The notes under the pieces: generated by a model
What the model was told of the DNA's origin: nothing
Database searches by the model: none
Seen by the model: the letters and a program-made list of their open reading frames with translations, nothing else
Source: Strigops habroptila
Lineage: Eukaryota; Chordata; Aves; Psittaciformes; Psittacidae
DNA length: 64,000 nucleotides
Assembly (NCBI RefSeq): GCF_004027225.2
Contig: NC_044278.2
Span: 62,260,243-62,324,242, forward strand
Direction: 5' to 3'
Translations under genes and position numbers: made by a program
Part shown: positions 1 to 32,000 of the stretch, in pieces
How the letters are laid out: the number at the start of each line of letters is the position of its first letter
Position numbering within the stretch: position 1 is the first letter of the stretch

Positions 1-3000
1 ATAAACTGAGAAGCAAGAGAGATGAGAAATAGGATTTACCATAACATTGTACACTGTGCTTGGCCTTTCATTGTCTTTCCTCTTAAATGGTAACCTTGGC
101 TCACCACTGTTAAGGAACCTTAAAAAAATCTTTAAGTCAAACACAGGCTTGTGTCAGGCTTCTTTATAAGGACATTGGTTTCAGGCATCACGTGACTGTG
201 CTTTAAATACTGCAACCTTTAAAAATTCAGATCAATTTGGAAGTCAAACTGCTATCTCTGCAGAGGGGGAAGGGGTATATTTGTTCGCCACTAACACTAG
301 AGATCAGAATGTAATGAACACTTCTAACACCTTTCCAGTCCCCTCTTGAAGCTTAGCAGTGCTAAAGGTATAAAGCTGCATAAATATTCTAAAAATGTTC
401 TGGGAGCAGATCAGTTCAAATGGGGAGAAAATCACATGTATGCTCATTTATTTTCATTTTTACCCCTATGGTTCAGTCTTTTATTATGAACAAGCTTGAT
501 TAGTCATGTCTTCATACCAGTGCTACCAAAGCAGGATCACGATTTAATTGACCTCTCATGTTTATAAACTGCATTACAGCAGTTTCTGAAGAGTGAATTC
601 CAAGGTTGGTAAGTGGTATGTGAAGACTTGCACTCATGTAATGCAGCAGTATCACTAACGGATGTTTGAGTCCTCTGAACTGGGAATTCTCAGACCTATG
701 GTAGTCATGTCAGCTGTAGTATGCCAGGTAGTTCAAAGCGGGACGTGAGGCTCAATGCTTCCTTTTGCTCATGTGTGTGGCACAGCAAAGAGGCAGGAGT
801 TTCTGCTGAAAATGACAGTATCAGTTGGGAACACTTGTTCCGAACAGCTAATCAGTGTTTAAGAAATGCAAGTCTAAATGGTAGCGATGAACAAATAAAA
901 GCTGAATAATTGTTTTTAGGGATTTTTGCCCTTTGCAGATGCAGTGGTTTGGAAATAAAATCATAATATTTTCCCTCATTAAAGTATTAAAATGGCTGAG
1001 TTTTGGCTAGCCATCGTCAATTCACAGGAGAAGTAATGGAGAAGGAGCCTGAAACACACTTGGAAGAATGACAGGCTTTGTGCTTGGCCAATTCCAGTGT
1101 GCCTCTTAATTCTTCACAGATGCTGCCAAAAGGGTCTGTAGCTCTGTGAGGCTGTGCCCACAAGACACATTTAAATTTTGTCTCTTAACAGCCTTTCTCT
1201 TCTCAAAATAAGGTAGTGGAAGGCTCTTTTAATCTGGCATTGCAAACAAAGACATTGCACAACCTAAGGGCTGGAGGGTGATCAACTAGACTAGTTTATA
1301 CTAGGAATAAGGTAGAAATTTTAACTGTGACAGTAATTTGATAGCTTAGCAGAGTATTTGAGGATTCTCAGTTTCATAAGATCTTTAGATCAGGGTTACA
1401 GGTAGGATTCAGCTCTGAATTCAGAGACGTAGATGCAGGTGTTTCCAGCATGGGTGCCTACATGAGCAGTATTCCCATCACAGCCAGTGGAGAGTTAATC
1501 TAGAGGGATTTCACTGACCAAACTGTGTGTGCTCTGGGAAAAGCTGAATCATTCTGTGGACTTCATTGATTGTACTGACTAGATCTCTACTTACTGCAAT
1601 GAAAATTTACGACAATTGCTTTGCAGGTAGATGCTTACTTTATACACAGGTACCTGTACTTTGGTCTGCAGATCTGCAAGGATGTCAGCCAGGAATTGGG
1701 GATTTGTCTGGAAAATTCCACAGGATTTTTTTTAAAATGAAGCTGCATGTGACCTTAAAAAACACAATGGGATTTTTGTTAGGTCATGTGTGTCTGCTTT
1801 TTAATAGTGAGTGTCATAATCTTCACAACCTAGAATTTTCCCAGTGAAGTTTTAATTTGCACTATTTTGTGAATATCAAAAAATAATTGGCAGTACAGAG
1901 TAATGAACTGGAAGCAGCAAGTGGAGTACTTGAGTAAAGCCTTGTTTCCATACAGACTTCAAAAATGGAACTGGTAGTTCTGTTCTCTGTCTGTGCTTAT
2001 GAGCTATGTATGTGCTATGAGAAATAGCTCAAAGCACATAAAAAGGTCATGCTATTCATTACTTTTAAAATCTGTCATATAAATGAATGGAAACAAAAAC
2101 TCCATTTTCTCTTGTGATGATTTAAATCAGGAGCACCTTCTGTGAAGCTGGCAGAATTACACAGCTATGAAGCCACCAGGAGAGTATAAGCCTGTGCCCC
2201 ATGTTCTCAAACTCTCATGATAAGAGGAGCAAACTATTGGCACAGTGTTGTGATAGAAATGTCTGAGGTTGTTCCTGCCATTCACCATGGGTTGTGGAGT
2301 GCTATTCTGCTGGGCAGCATTATTTCCATCTGGCTCTGCAAGGCACATCAGAATCCAGTTTGAGAGAAAGAATCAGAAGCTTGAGGTTACACCAGATAAG
2401 TCATGCATAACCCTGTTGACTTGTTTTGCTTATCAAGTGACTTTGAAATCACTGGCATGTCTGGGAGGCTTAGATTGTGCTGCTTCCAGACTTGGCTTAA
2501 TACCTAAACCATTCTGTTTACTGTATACAAATTTTGGTCTGTCTAGGAAAAGAAAGATGCTGATTAGAGCTACTCTGCCTTAACCTACGCTCTCCTTCCC
2601 TGACTCCACCTCCAGCAGTGTTTTGTCTGGGCAGTGATTTATTGGGAGGTATTCTGGCAGCTGTATGTTCAGACAGCCCAAGATGTAGCTGTGTTTTCTT
2701 TTCTGTGGCCTGGCCTCTTTTTTTTTTGTGGGGACAAGGGAATTGTCTCATCCTTCCTTTAGCTGTCTCAGCCAAGCACTGTCCCTGAGTGTTTTGCAGA
2801 TAGGTGGGTAGGTAAATTTGGACAGGTGACGTCCATTTGTTGAACAGTTACCTGATAGTCTGATATTTGTTCCTCCAATCCTCCCCAAAGTATGGTGACT
2901 GTACTCTTGCTGCTTTCCTGTGGAGAAAATCCAATGTGCTGTCTATAAACTGGATTAGTGATTTGCCATTCTTATGCTGTTAACACACTGGTATTTCTTT

Positions 3001-3537
3001 TTCTATTCTCATTCTATGCAATAAATAAGCCTAAATTGGACAGCTTTGGCAAAAATTTCAGGTATAAACCTTTGCTAGCCACAAATCTATCAGCCCTGGT
3101 AATGCCCTCAGTTGAAATACCAGGAGTAATTTAAAAGCAAATCCATCCTTCCTTGAGTACTTATTACTTTAGTTGCTACCTGCTTTGTATTTTCTCCAAA
3201 GTAGGGAGTGTAGAATTAACTTTCTTAAAAATGAGCTACTTTGAGTTGCTTCTTTCAGGATGTGCCCTTCAGATATGGGGGTGGTAGCTCACTCCCTTTT
3301 GCAATGAAATGAATTCCACTGCATGTGCTCTACAAAATTCCTGGCACCGCTTGTTCGGCATGTGAGCACTAAGAGTTAGCTTCCAGTTTTGCCAGGTGTG
3401 AGTATTTCTGGTAGTGATTCCCCATTAGTGTTTAAGCTTCTTGACTTTTAATGAGAGTGAAACACCTGCTTGTCAGTGACTTCAATGTATTGTTCTGGTT
3501 TGGTTTGTTTGTTTGTTTTATTCCTTATATAAATCAG
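1..3537 (+). other. GAS6: GAS6 intron upstream of first EGF exon (partial)
   Basis: Non-coding. The first recognisable GAS6 exon begins at 3538 in the middle of a codon, so this stretch must be intron. I searched it for the preceding family exon, which encodes the end of the Gla region and the conserved residues before the first EGF module, and did not find it. That exon should lie before base 1. Several short ORFs occur but show no domain, composition bias or splice context. A short GTTT run sits near 3505-3520, just before the acceptor. I see no transposon here. Confidence 0.75.
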
Positions 3538-23847
<20,310 letters not shown>

Positions 23848-24275
23848 GTACCACTACAATGCAAAAGTTTTATATTCAGAAACTTTCAATGCTTTTCATT
23901 TTTTTAAAAAATATAAATTATTCAGATCTACCGCACTGCGTGTATAGTTTCTCTTAAGCACTGAAGTTATGTAGGAGCTACTGATCCTCATGTCAGATTG
24001 ATTATTGAAATAGTCCTTTGCTTTGAGGTTTAAAGGTTGTAATATATTTGTAAATAGTTCAGAAGACTAATGTTAAATAAGTCAAAAGTACAGAATATAC
24101 CAAAAGTGAATGTTATCTTTAGTCTGTAAGAGACAGTTTTATCTGTAATGTGGAAAACCTGGTAATATATGAGTGTGGACTGGATGAAAAATAATAATTC
24201 TGTATTATTTTTTATTAACAAACACTGCTTTCTGATTTGCAAAATATGAGAGAATAAAATATTTACATACAAGTT
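23848..24275 (+). other. GAS6: GAS6 3' UTR (probable extent)
   Basis: AT-rich sequence after the stop codon. The first canonical AATAAA is at 24253-24258, followed by T/GT-rich sequence (ttctgtattctgttattt). This would give a 3' UTR of about 430 nt. The end is inferred from the hexamer only. Confidence 0.55.
24253..24258 (+). terminator. GAS6: Candidate GAS6 poly(A) signal AATAAA
   Basis: First AATAAA downstream of the GAS6 stop, 406 nt after it, with a U/GU-rich stretch 40-60 nt further on. Confidence 0.5.
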
Positions 24276-27200
24276 TTTAATATACATGTACTGAGATTAT
24301 TCTGTATTCTGTTATTTGGACATAATGACTCAGGCTATGTCTTGTGTGGAGATTACACTGGTAAAGGGGGTTATGTTAAGTTGGTTTGGGTTTTTGTTTG
24401 GAGGTGGGGGTCTTTATGTGCTTAGGTCAGTATTATGTATCTTCTGGGCTGGAGAGCAAATGGTTGCTGCTGTTGTTATTGCTAGTTTCTCTTTCTGGTA
24501 CTACAGATAGAAGACTTGATTGTGACCTTTAGAAAAACTCTCGGTCAACAGAAAATGGAAAACAGAGTTGGGTCATCAGGAAGCAATTAGTAGAAAAGAC
24601 TCCATAAGTTGAAAGCCATATGGCTTTTGTGTCAATAACTGCTGAAGCAAATGATGAGGTGTCAAGAACTGGAGAATATTATCTGGTGATAACATACTTT
24701 TGCTGCTCAATTTTTAGGTTGGCTCATTCACTGTGAGCCTAGTGAGAGCAGACAGGCTTGAGAGCGTGAGAGTTAGCCAGGCCAGATTGCAGTCTGGTGA
24801 GAATATGCGTGGGGGTTTACTCAGGAGAGGTTGTAGAGTCATAAAGTGCATTCACATTCTAAGCTATCCTTGTGAAGCTGGGGTAAGATTTGCCTAGCTT
24901 GCTCTGAGTCCCTTAAATCTTGCTTTATTTGGTCCTTGTCTTGCATCAGATTAATGAACTGAGAAAGATGGGTATATGCTGTGGTGGGAATCCGAATACT
25001 GGGGTGGATAAGGTTGTCCCATGCTTCGGAGGGTTAACATGGAAAAGGTCTAATTCTACAAGGTCCTTTATAAATTTTTCCTGGTCGTTCTACATCATGT
25101 TCTGTCTTATCAAATACAGAGATGACAGATTAGCCTAATAATTCAAATGTGTGACATCATCTGTGACCAACCTATGGACATACGTGTCCCAGAGGAAAGG
25201 ACAGAAGAGGGGGGAAGACTATTCCAAACATATTCCTGGTAAGGATCCCTGCGTTATTTACCAGAGAAGAGGAAGGTGTACTCTATTAGCCATAAGCCAG
25301 CAAGACATCATAGCTCTGTATTGTGACCAAATCAGTCAGCAGTAATGCAGTAGGGCAGAAAAGATCAGAGCTTTATCACTTTAAACTCATTTACACTTAT
25401 AGAAGGACCTGTCAAAAGACTCTTTACACTCAGGTGTGACCAGATGCAAGTTTGAAAGGATAATTGCTCACTACACAGTAATAATTTACCGGCAGAATGT
25501 GCATGGATAGGAAAACCCAGAAGTAGTTCTATGTTTTTGCCTTTTTTTATTGAGCAAGGGGAAACCACATTATTCCTGAGAGTGCTTTCGTTAGAGTTGA
25601 TGGCTCTTGATCACTTGTGATATGATGGAGAACCCAAGAAACATTAGTTTAGTATCTCCAGTGAGAGCTAGGAATCCTGAAGATACTGTGGTTAATAGCA
25701 CTTCCACACTGCAGTGTTCTGTTTTCTGTGTGTTTTTCCATGGTTATTTTAGTCCTTTACCAAAATATATCCCTGTGCTGGTTTTGCCGGGATAGTGTTA
25801 ATTTTCTTCATACTAGCTAGTACAGGGCTATGTTTTGGAAACAGTCTTGGTAACACAGGGATGTTTCAGTTACTGCTGAGCAGTGCTTACACCGAGTCAA
25901 GACCTTTTCTGCAACTCACCCCACCCCATCAGTGAGCAGGCTGGGGGTGCACAAGAGGTTGGGAGAGGACACAGACAGGACAGCTGACCCCAACTGACCA
26001 GAGGGATATTCCAGACCGTATGGCATCATGCTCAGCATATACAGCTGGGGGAAGAAGGAGGGAATGGTCAGAGTGATGGTGTTTGTCTTCCCAAGTAACC
26101 GTCACATGTGATAGAGCCTTGTCCTGGAGATGGCTGAACCTGCCTGCTGATGGGCAGTAGTGAATGAATTCCTTGTTTTGCTTTGCTCACATGCACGACT
26201 TTTGCTTTACCTATTAAACTGTCTTTATCTCAACCCATGAGTTTTCTCACTTTCCCTCTTCTGATTCTCTCCCCATCCCACCAGATGGTAGTGAGCAAGT
26301 GGCTGTGTGGGCTTGAGCTGCTGGCTGCGTTAAACCATGACAATATCTTCCACCTTTTTACCTTGGAGTAGCTCTAAGGAAAACAGTACAAACTTAGAAG
26401 ACACCTATTTTTTAAAGCAAGTAGATGAAACAACCCCTGCTTTACTTTGTTCTTTTCAAAGGAAGCATGTTAGCAAAACAGTCTTATGGCTGACAATTTT
26501 GTCTAATTTCTGTGGTAGTTCCCAAAAAAACTACCATGTGGCATAAATGAATCACAAACATGTCTGACCTTTGTGTTAGTGGCACTATTTATGAGGCCAG
26601 AATTATTCTGGATCCTGGAAACATGAATACTGTGGTAGAGTATGGTACTTTGCAGTTTCAGATGTAGTATTATGTGAACAAGGCTGTAATTCCATTTTCT
26701 AAATCAATCTAATTGAGAGCAAAAAATTCTCCAGGACTTTGCATTTGTATGCATGTATATGAAGATCATTTGCATAGACCAAAATGCACCCCGACCCAAA
26801 ATGTGGCTTATAAGAGAAAGCCAGAATTTTTAAGTAAGTCTGGAGAATAACAGAAAAGGCGTGTTCTTTTGTGTCAAGCTGGATTGTTTTTAATACCCTA
26901 CAGCAAACCATGCTGGAAGAAGAGGTAGCTGCTTCTATAGACATTGAAAAGAGGAAAGTGATATGCATTCCTTCGTTCCTTCTCAGTCATTGTGCTTCAA
27001 CCCAAGGCAAACACTGATTTCACTTGTGTTCTGGTAGCAGGCTGGGTGCTCAGCTCAAAGGGAGCAGTATGTTCTGGGCTTTGAGACACCAAAATGAACA
27101 CAGGTAGTTCCCCTGTTAGCATTCATAGCAAGTAAACTGTGTAGGTCCAATTATTTAAAGGTCAGGGTGACTGTGCCCTTCACAGCATGCATTTGCACAA

Positions 27201-28300
27201 GAACTGAGCATTTTGGATGTGTTAAATTGATGTTTAAAAGAAAAATAATGGTCTCCTGGTTTTCTCAACCAGGTTCATGTAACTCACCTTATCAACAATA
27301 CATGTAAGGCATCTTGGCCCTGATGTTAATATCACTGGCCTAAAATTGTGCAGCTCAGAAAAACCATCTTAATTGAACAAAATACAGCTTTTATGGTCCA
27401 TATAAATTAACCTCTGATCTTATGTGTATTAGTACTGAATCTGCTTTTGATATGTAGAGGTACAGCACATGAATTAAGAGAAATTTCTTGACAGGAGGGA
27501 AGTACTATGTAGAAGGATGATCACTCTTTGTTCTATCTTCAGCTGGTCTGATGGTGTCACTTCCTTTCAAAAGAAACTGTTAAGCTGGTTTTGTTTATAC
27601 AGGGGTTTTTAATATTTTCATAATATGAAGCAGATGCTTAGAAAGTTAATAAGAAATACCTTTCTTTCCCTCCTTTGCTCTTTGGTCTTTCAGGAAATTT
27701 CTATGGCTTCGTTGCTGTCTAGACTGTAAGAACTATATAGCAAAGCAGCACCACCACCCTTCCTGCAGGAGCAAAATGCGGTGAAGCGATGCAGCAGTCT
27801 GATGGGTTTTCCTGCTGGTGTAGCCACTCCTGCCCCAAAACGTGGCAGCTGTGTGCTAAGAGGGATCCCAGCTAATGTGATGCACAGCGAGGGGGCAGGG
27901 TGCACACGGCAGGGACACTACTTTGTTCCTGTCAATGGCACTGCCACAGGTATTGCTGCTCAAAACATGTTTTTGTCTCTACACAATAGGAGAAAACTTT
28001 AAAACTGTTCTGTTTCAGTCATTGTAAAATGCTTGGATCAGGTCTTGATCAGTTTAAAAATAAATAATTGAGGTTTAACATAGCGTTGGTTTGATTGTGG
28101 TCCTATTTTGACTAGAAAGGAATTAAATCAAACATTAAAGTGCAGCTTTAGCACACTGACATGACCTTTTACTACACAGCTAGACTGGCCCAAAGTTCTG
28201 ATAAAATAGTCCCAACAAAATGAACCTTTCTGTTTGAAACTTGAAACTATTCGGTAGGGTACCTTTTCCTCTCTTATTTTCCTGTCCTTACAAATATACA
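24276..28300. other. Convergent intergenic region GAS6-TMEM255B
   Basis: About 4 kb between the two 3' ends. It holds a 569-bp solo LTR (25774-26342) and otherwise AT-rich sequence with no supported gene. Short ORFs at 24920-25138, 27690-27905 and 27781-28002 have no features. Confidence 0.75.
25774..26342 (+). mobile_element. Avian endogenous retroviral solo LTR
   Basis: A 569-bp element starting TGTGCTGGTTTTG and ending TTAAACCATGACA, so TG...CA termini. It matches from memory a common avian LTR: an early block gggatagtgttaattttct, an internal gagcaggctgggggtgcac, a degraded TATA-like site (cagcatatacagctgg near 26033) and an attaaa signal at 26213-26218. No gag, pol or env sequence flanks it, so it is a solo LTR left by recombination between two LTRs. 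The flanks share ATATC (25767-25771 and 26343-26347), but two extra bases separate the left copy from the TG, so the target-site duplication is uncertain. I do not assign a family name. Confidence 0.85.
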
Positions 28301-28332
28301 CAGTCTTAGGTACAATACAAATATACACAGTC
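28290..28332. repeat. Short direct repeat, 16-bp unit
   Basis: acaaatatacacagtc occurs at 28290-28305 and again at 28317-28332 (period 27). It lies in the probable distal 3' UTR or just downstream of TMEM255B. Confidence 0.85.
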
Positions 28333-28335
28333 AGT

Positions 28336-28368
28336 TTTATTGTAAAATAATTGCCATACTTTTTTATT
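28336..28368 (-). terminator. TMEM255B: Candidate distal TMEM255B poly(A) signals
   Basis: Two minus-strand AATAAA hexamers (TTTATT on the plus strand) at 28363-28368 and 28336-28341, about 490-520 nt beyond the TMEM255B stop. They are plausible ends for a 3' UTR of about 0.5 kb. Inferred from the hexamer only. Confidence 0.4.
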
Positions 28369-28849
28369 AGCACAACACTTTCACCAAAAAGGGTTATTAA
28401 ATAAATACTACAAGCAAACAAAAAACTAGTCTCTTCCTACTCAAAATGATTGCCTCAGAGAGCTCCCAACTACCCACTCAGACAACACAGGCTAAAACCC
28501 CTCTGTATTGGTTTATGAAAGCAGAACACATATCCAGAGAGTTTTCTTCATTTCTCCTCTTGAAGAAAATTTATCCTGCAGTGTAGCGAGAAGGAAACAT
28601 TTCATGCCAGGAAGAAACGGTGCATTTGACTGCAGGCAAACTGGATGGTGACTGGTCACCCCGCTGGTGATGTGCCTGCCCTTAGGTTTCCAGGTTTCTG
28701 CTCTGTTCACAGTGAGATGTGGGTAAAAGCAAAGTGGCCATAACATGCTCTGTGGTGGGTTTCTTGGAAGGTCAAGTGCCTCTACAGCACAGTTTCCAGA
28801 AGTTTCTTAAAAATCAAATAAAACCCTACCAGCTACCTAAAATAAATTC

Positions 28850-28855
28850 TTTATT
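28850..28855 (-). terminator. TMEM255B: AATAAA abutting the TMEM255B stop codon
   Basis: On the minus strand the stop TAG (28858-28856) is followed at once by AATAAA. If used, cleavage would fall about 10-30 nt after the stop. More likely the distal hexamers are used, but the position is striking. Confidence 0.35.
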
Positions 28856-29023
28856 CTATGGTGCATATGGTGGAGGCTTTTCTCCAGGCAACAAGTAAGT
28901 CGGTGTATAGAGGGCTGGAGCATTGGGGGGAAGACCATAGCTGGAGCTGGACTGAGATGGAGGCTGAGTTTCTTCTGATAAAGAAATGTCGGTAGATGAC
29001 GTTCCTGGAAAATTGCCGGCAGG
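28856..29023 (-). CDS. TMEM255B: TMEM255B last coding exon: proline-rich tail and PPxY
   Basis: 168 nt, 55 codons plus TAG. The acceptor on the minus strand is gtctatacacag. It encodes [18 protein letters not shown], then [17 protein letters not shown], then [13 protein letters not shown]. It is low-complexity and probably disordered, with a C-terminal PPPY. Confidence 0.93.
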   Translation of the reverse strand, partial: PAGNFPGTSSTDISLSEETQPPSQSSSSYGLPPNAPALYTPTYLLPGEKPPPYAP

Positions 29024-32000
29024 CTGTGTATAGACAAAGAAAAATACCTTCTTCAGTAAAGGATTACAACCGCATTTGCAGCTCTGTGTGAAGAATTTGC
29101 CATGTGTTATATAATAAGCCCCATGATTAAATTTCTCATGCACTGCAGCACAACACTCACTTCAGTTTTAAAGTATAGCTTAAGTATAGCAATGGTGGTG
29201 TCTAGTAAAACACAGATTCCATCTGTAACCCAAGTCATTTTTAATAGACATTGCACATACAGCTACGCACTAGAGCAGAACACCAATTTCTGCAGGAAAA
29301 GATGCTCTGGCTTCCTGGGTGAGGCACTGCACCTGACTGGCTGATTAGGTTACATGTAGCTGCTTGTCTCCAGGCATCACTGTGAAATTTCAATTATCTC
29401 AGATGTAATTAATCTCAGTTATAATACTTGCACATAAAAGCAAGGTCTTATTCCTGTGCCAAATGCAGACTGCTCGTAAAAGAAAATTTTACAGGTGGGT
29501 CTCCCTGTAAGTCTTCGGCTGTCTCAGCTATAATGGGGCTTTGGCTGAAAGAATCAGGAAAAAGAGAGCTTCGGAAGCAGCCTATGTTCAGGAATAGGCA
29601 GTTTGTTAAAACAAAAGGACGCATGTAGGGACTAATGTTCTGGATAAAACCTAACACTGCTGTCTTAAACCAAGTTTTGTCTTTGATTTCAAGAGGGTCA
29701 GGATTTTGCTCTTCCCCTCATATGCCAGCACATGCCAGTCCATGGGCTCCATCAGAAGAGCTATGCTCAGCTTTCCTCAGGTTCAGGCCTAAAGTGTCCA
29801 GAATTTAAAAAACCAAACGAAAACAATAGTAGTCATGGATCTTTTTCAGGGAAATGAAAAATCCAGGCAAATGCTCCCTGCTGTTAAAAAAAGAAATACA
29901 AAAATTAATAGCCACAATCTAGAAGCCAGTATAAGGGTTGGCACTTGGACAGTGGTATCTCAAAGCTGCCCAGGGCTGGCAGACCCCATGCCGTGGTGCC
30001 TGGCTTCTTCACGGGGCTCCAGGTGAGCAGGAGAGGAGAATGTTGTCCTGCATTTATACCACAGCGTGACTTGGTGAGTGAGAATGGGGACGTCCTGACA
30101 GGAAGGTTGATTATACCCTTTAATTCCCAACAAGGCAGTGCAGATATACTGACAAGCCTGTTAGCTAGATCAGCTCCAGTTGTTGCATTTTTGGGTGGTT
30201 TGGGTTTTTTTAAAATTTATTTATTGATTTTGGAGTTGTTGCTTCCCTACTCCCTCAAACTGCAGCCACTCTTTCCATCTGTCTGCCTGGAATAGCTTCT
30301 GTAATGAGTTCTCTGGCAGGAATGACTGGCACAACCCTTACTGCTGTCATCACCACCAGTCCCTGCACAGCTAATCATTTACCTGACCAGTTGGCAAACC
30401 CGTTACCAAGACTAGTTGTGACTGAACTGCATTAGTAAGGGATGAATGATTTTGTTAGCACATGCCATGGTAAACAAAAGAAATGCTGGTTAAATCCTTG
30501 TCAAATGCATTCCTGTTATCACCTTTTCTTTTTTGCATTTGGCTGATTTCTGCTTGTAGACAAGGAAGCATGAGGTGAATGGAGGAGCATTTACCACCAG
30601 CTCAGGTTGTGATTTTCTAAAAGACTTTTCCTCTCCAGCAAATGTTTATGCAGTGAGATAGATACAGGATTCAGCAGAGGACTAGGAATGAATCTGCTCA
30701 ATCTGGGAGCCACAGGTGAACTCAAGTTTATAGCTAAGGAACTTCAGCTGTTGCAAGCAGAGCACCACTCAGAGCAACACTGGTGTGTTGCATGCCAGAC
30801 TACTCTGAGGTGGGATATATTCCCAGGAGGAGGAACCATGGCTGTGGATTTCCTCTGGTTGAGGGAAGGGTTCAAACTACAGTTGTTAGTTGGTAATTAA
30901 TTGCTAACAGCTTAACTTCATTAACTCACATCAAATCTTTTTTCCCTCCGAACTCTTATCTGAAAAGGGTTTTGCTTCTTTTGTTGTACTGAACCACCAC
31001 GTGTGACCCTGTTCCAACTGGGGGCAGATGCAGGGCAATATGAAATGCAGGGGCTTAGGAACAGTGTTTAGCCAAAGCTTCAGCAAGTCACAGGGAACGC
31101 TGAGAAGGAACGTGTCCTGAGGCCCGTATGTGGATCTTGGTCTACATGGAAGCAAAACATTATGCTTTTTGAGGTGCTCAGTGGCACCCTCTGCCAGCTG
31201 CTCCAGAAATATATGCAAGATTCATGCAGACCTTGGCCTACATCAACCAGCCCTGTATGGATGTCTTGCAAATATTAGGCCATCTCAGATGCCATATCTT
31301 TAGGCAACTGGACTGCATCCCTAGGATACAAAGTTCAGCCTCAGATTTTGACATCTCAGTTGAAGGCTCAAGAACACAGACATCTAAATGCACTGCATAG
31401 TGACACAATGCAACTGAATCCCACCCCTAGTCAGTGGAAAGGCCTCTAGGGTGCATTTATAGCACTCACATCATACATCTTTAGTCTGAGATAATCCATG
31501 TATGGCTCTCCCTGTGAACTCTGAAGGGTAGAACAGCTCAGGCAGGGTCTCCTACACTATCGACAGCTAAAGCTTAATTCAGTTGCCGGCATGTAAGTGT
31601 TTAGCTGCCCTTTTGGGATGCCATGGGATATCCCAGACATCCACACAGATGTGACACAGGGACTACAGGACTCCTGGAGGCACCACGCAACTACCTGATC
31701 TCATTATCAGGCATCATTTGATGCCTACATGCCAACAGCCCCTGCATTTAGCCAAATGAATTCAAGCCCCAGGGCCTCTAGTTGCGTTAAGGACTAGAAC
31801 TAGCTGAGCAGGGCTTGTTGAAGACCTGAATCCAGCAGCTGGGCACTGCTTGGAGCACTCAGCTCTCAAGTAATGGAAGCAGATGATGGTTAAGGTTCTG
31901 GCTGTTCCTCATCAGGCCTGCTTCTGACATTCACCATTTGTAGCTCTGAGTAAGTTTATTTTGACTTTTTTAACTTTTACACTGATGCAGAAATTACTTC

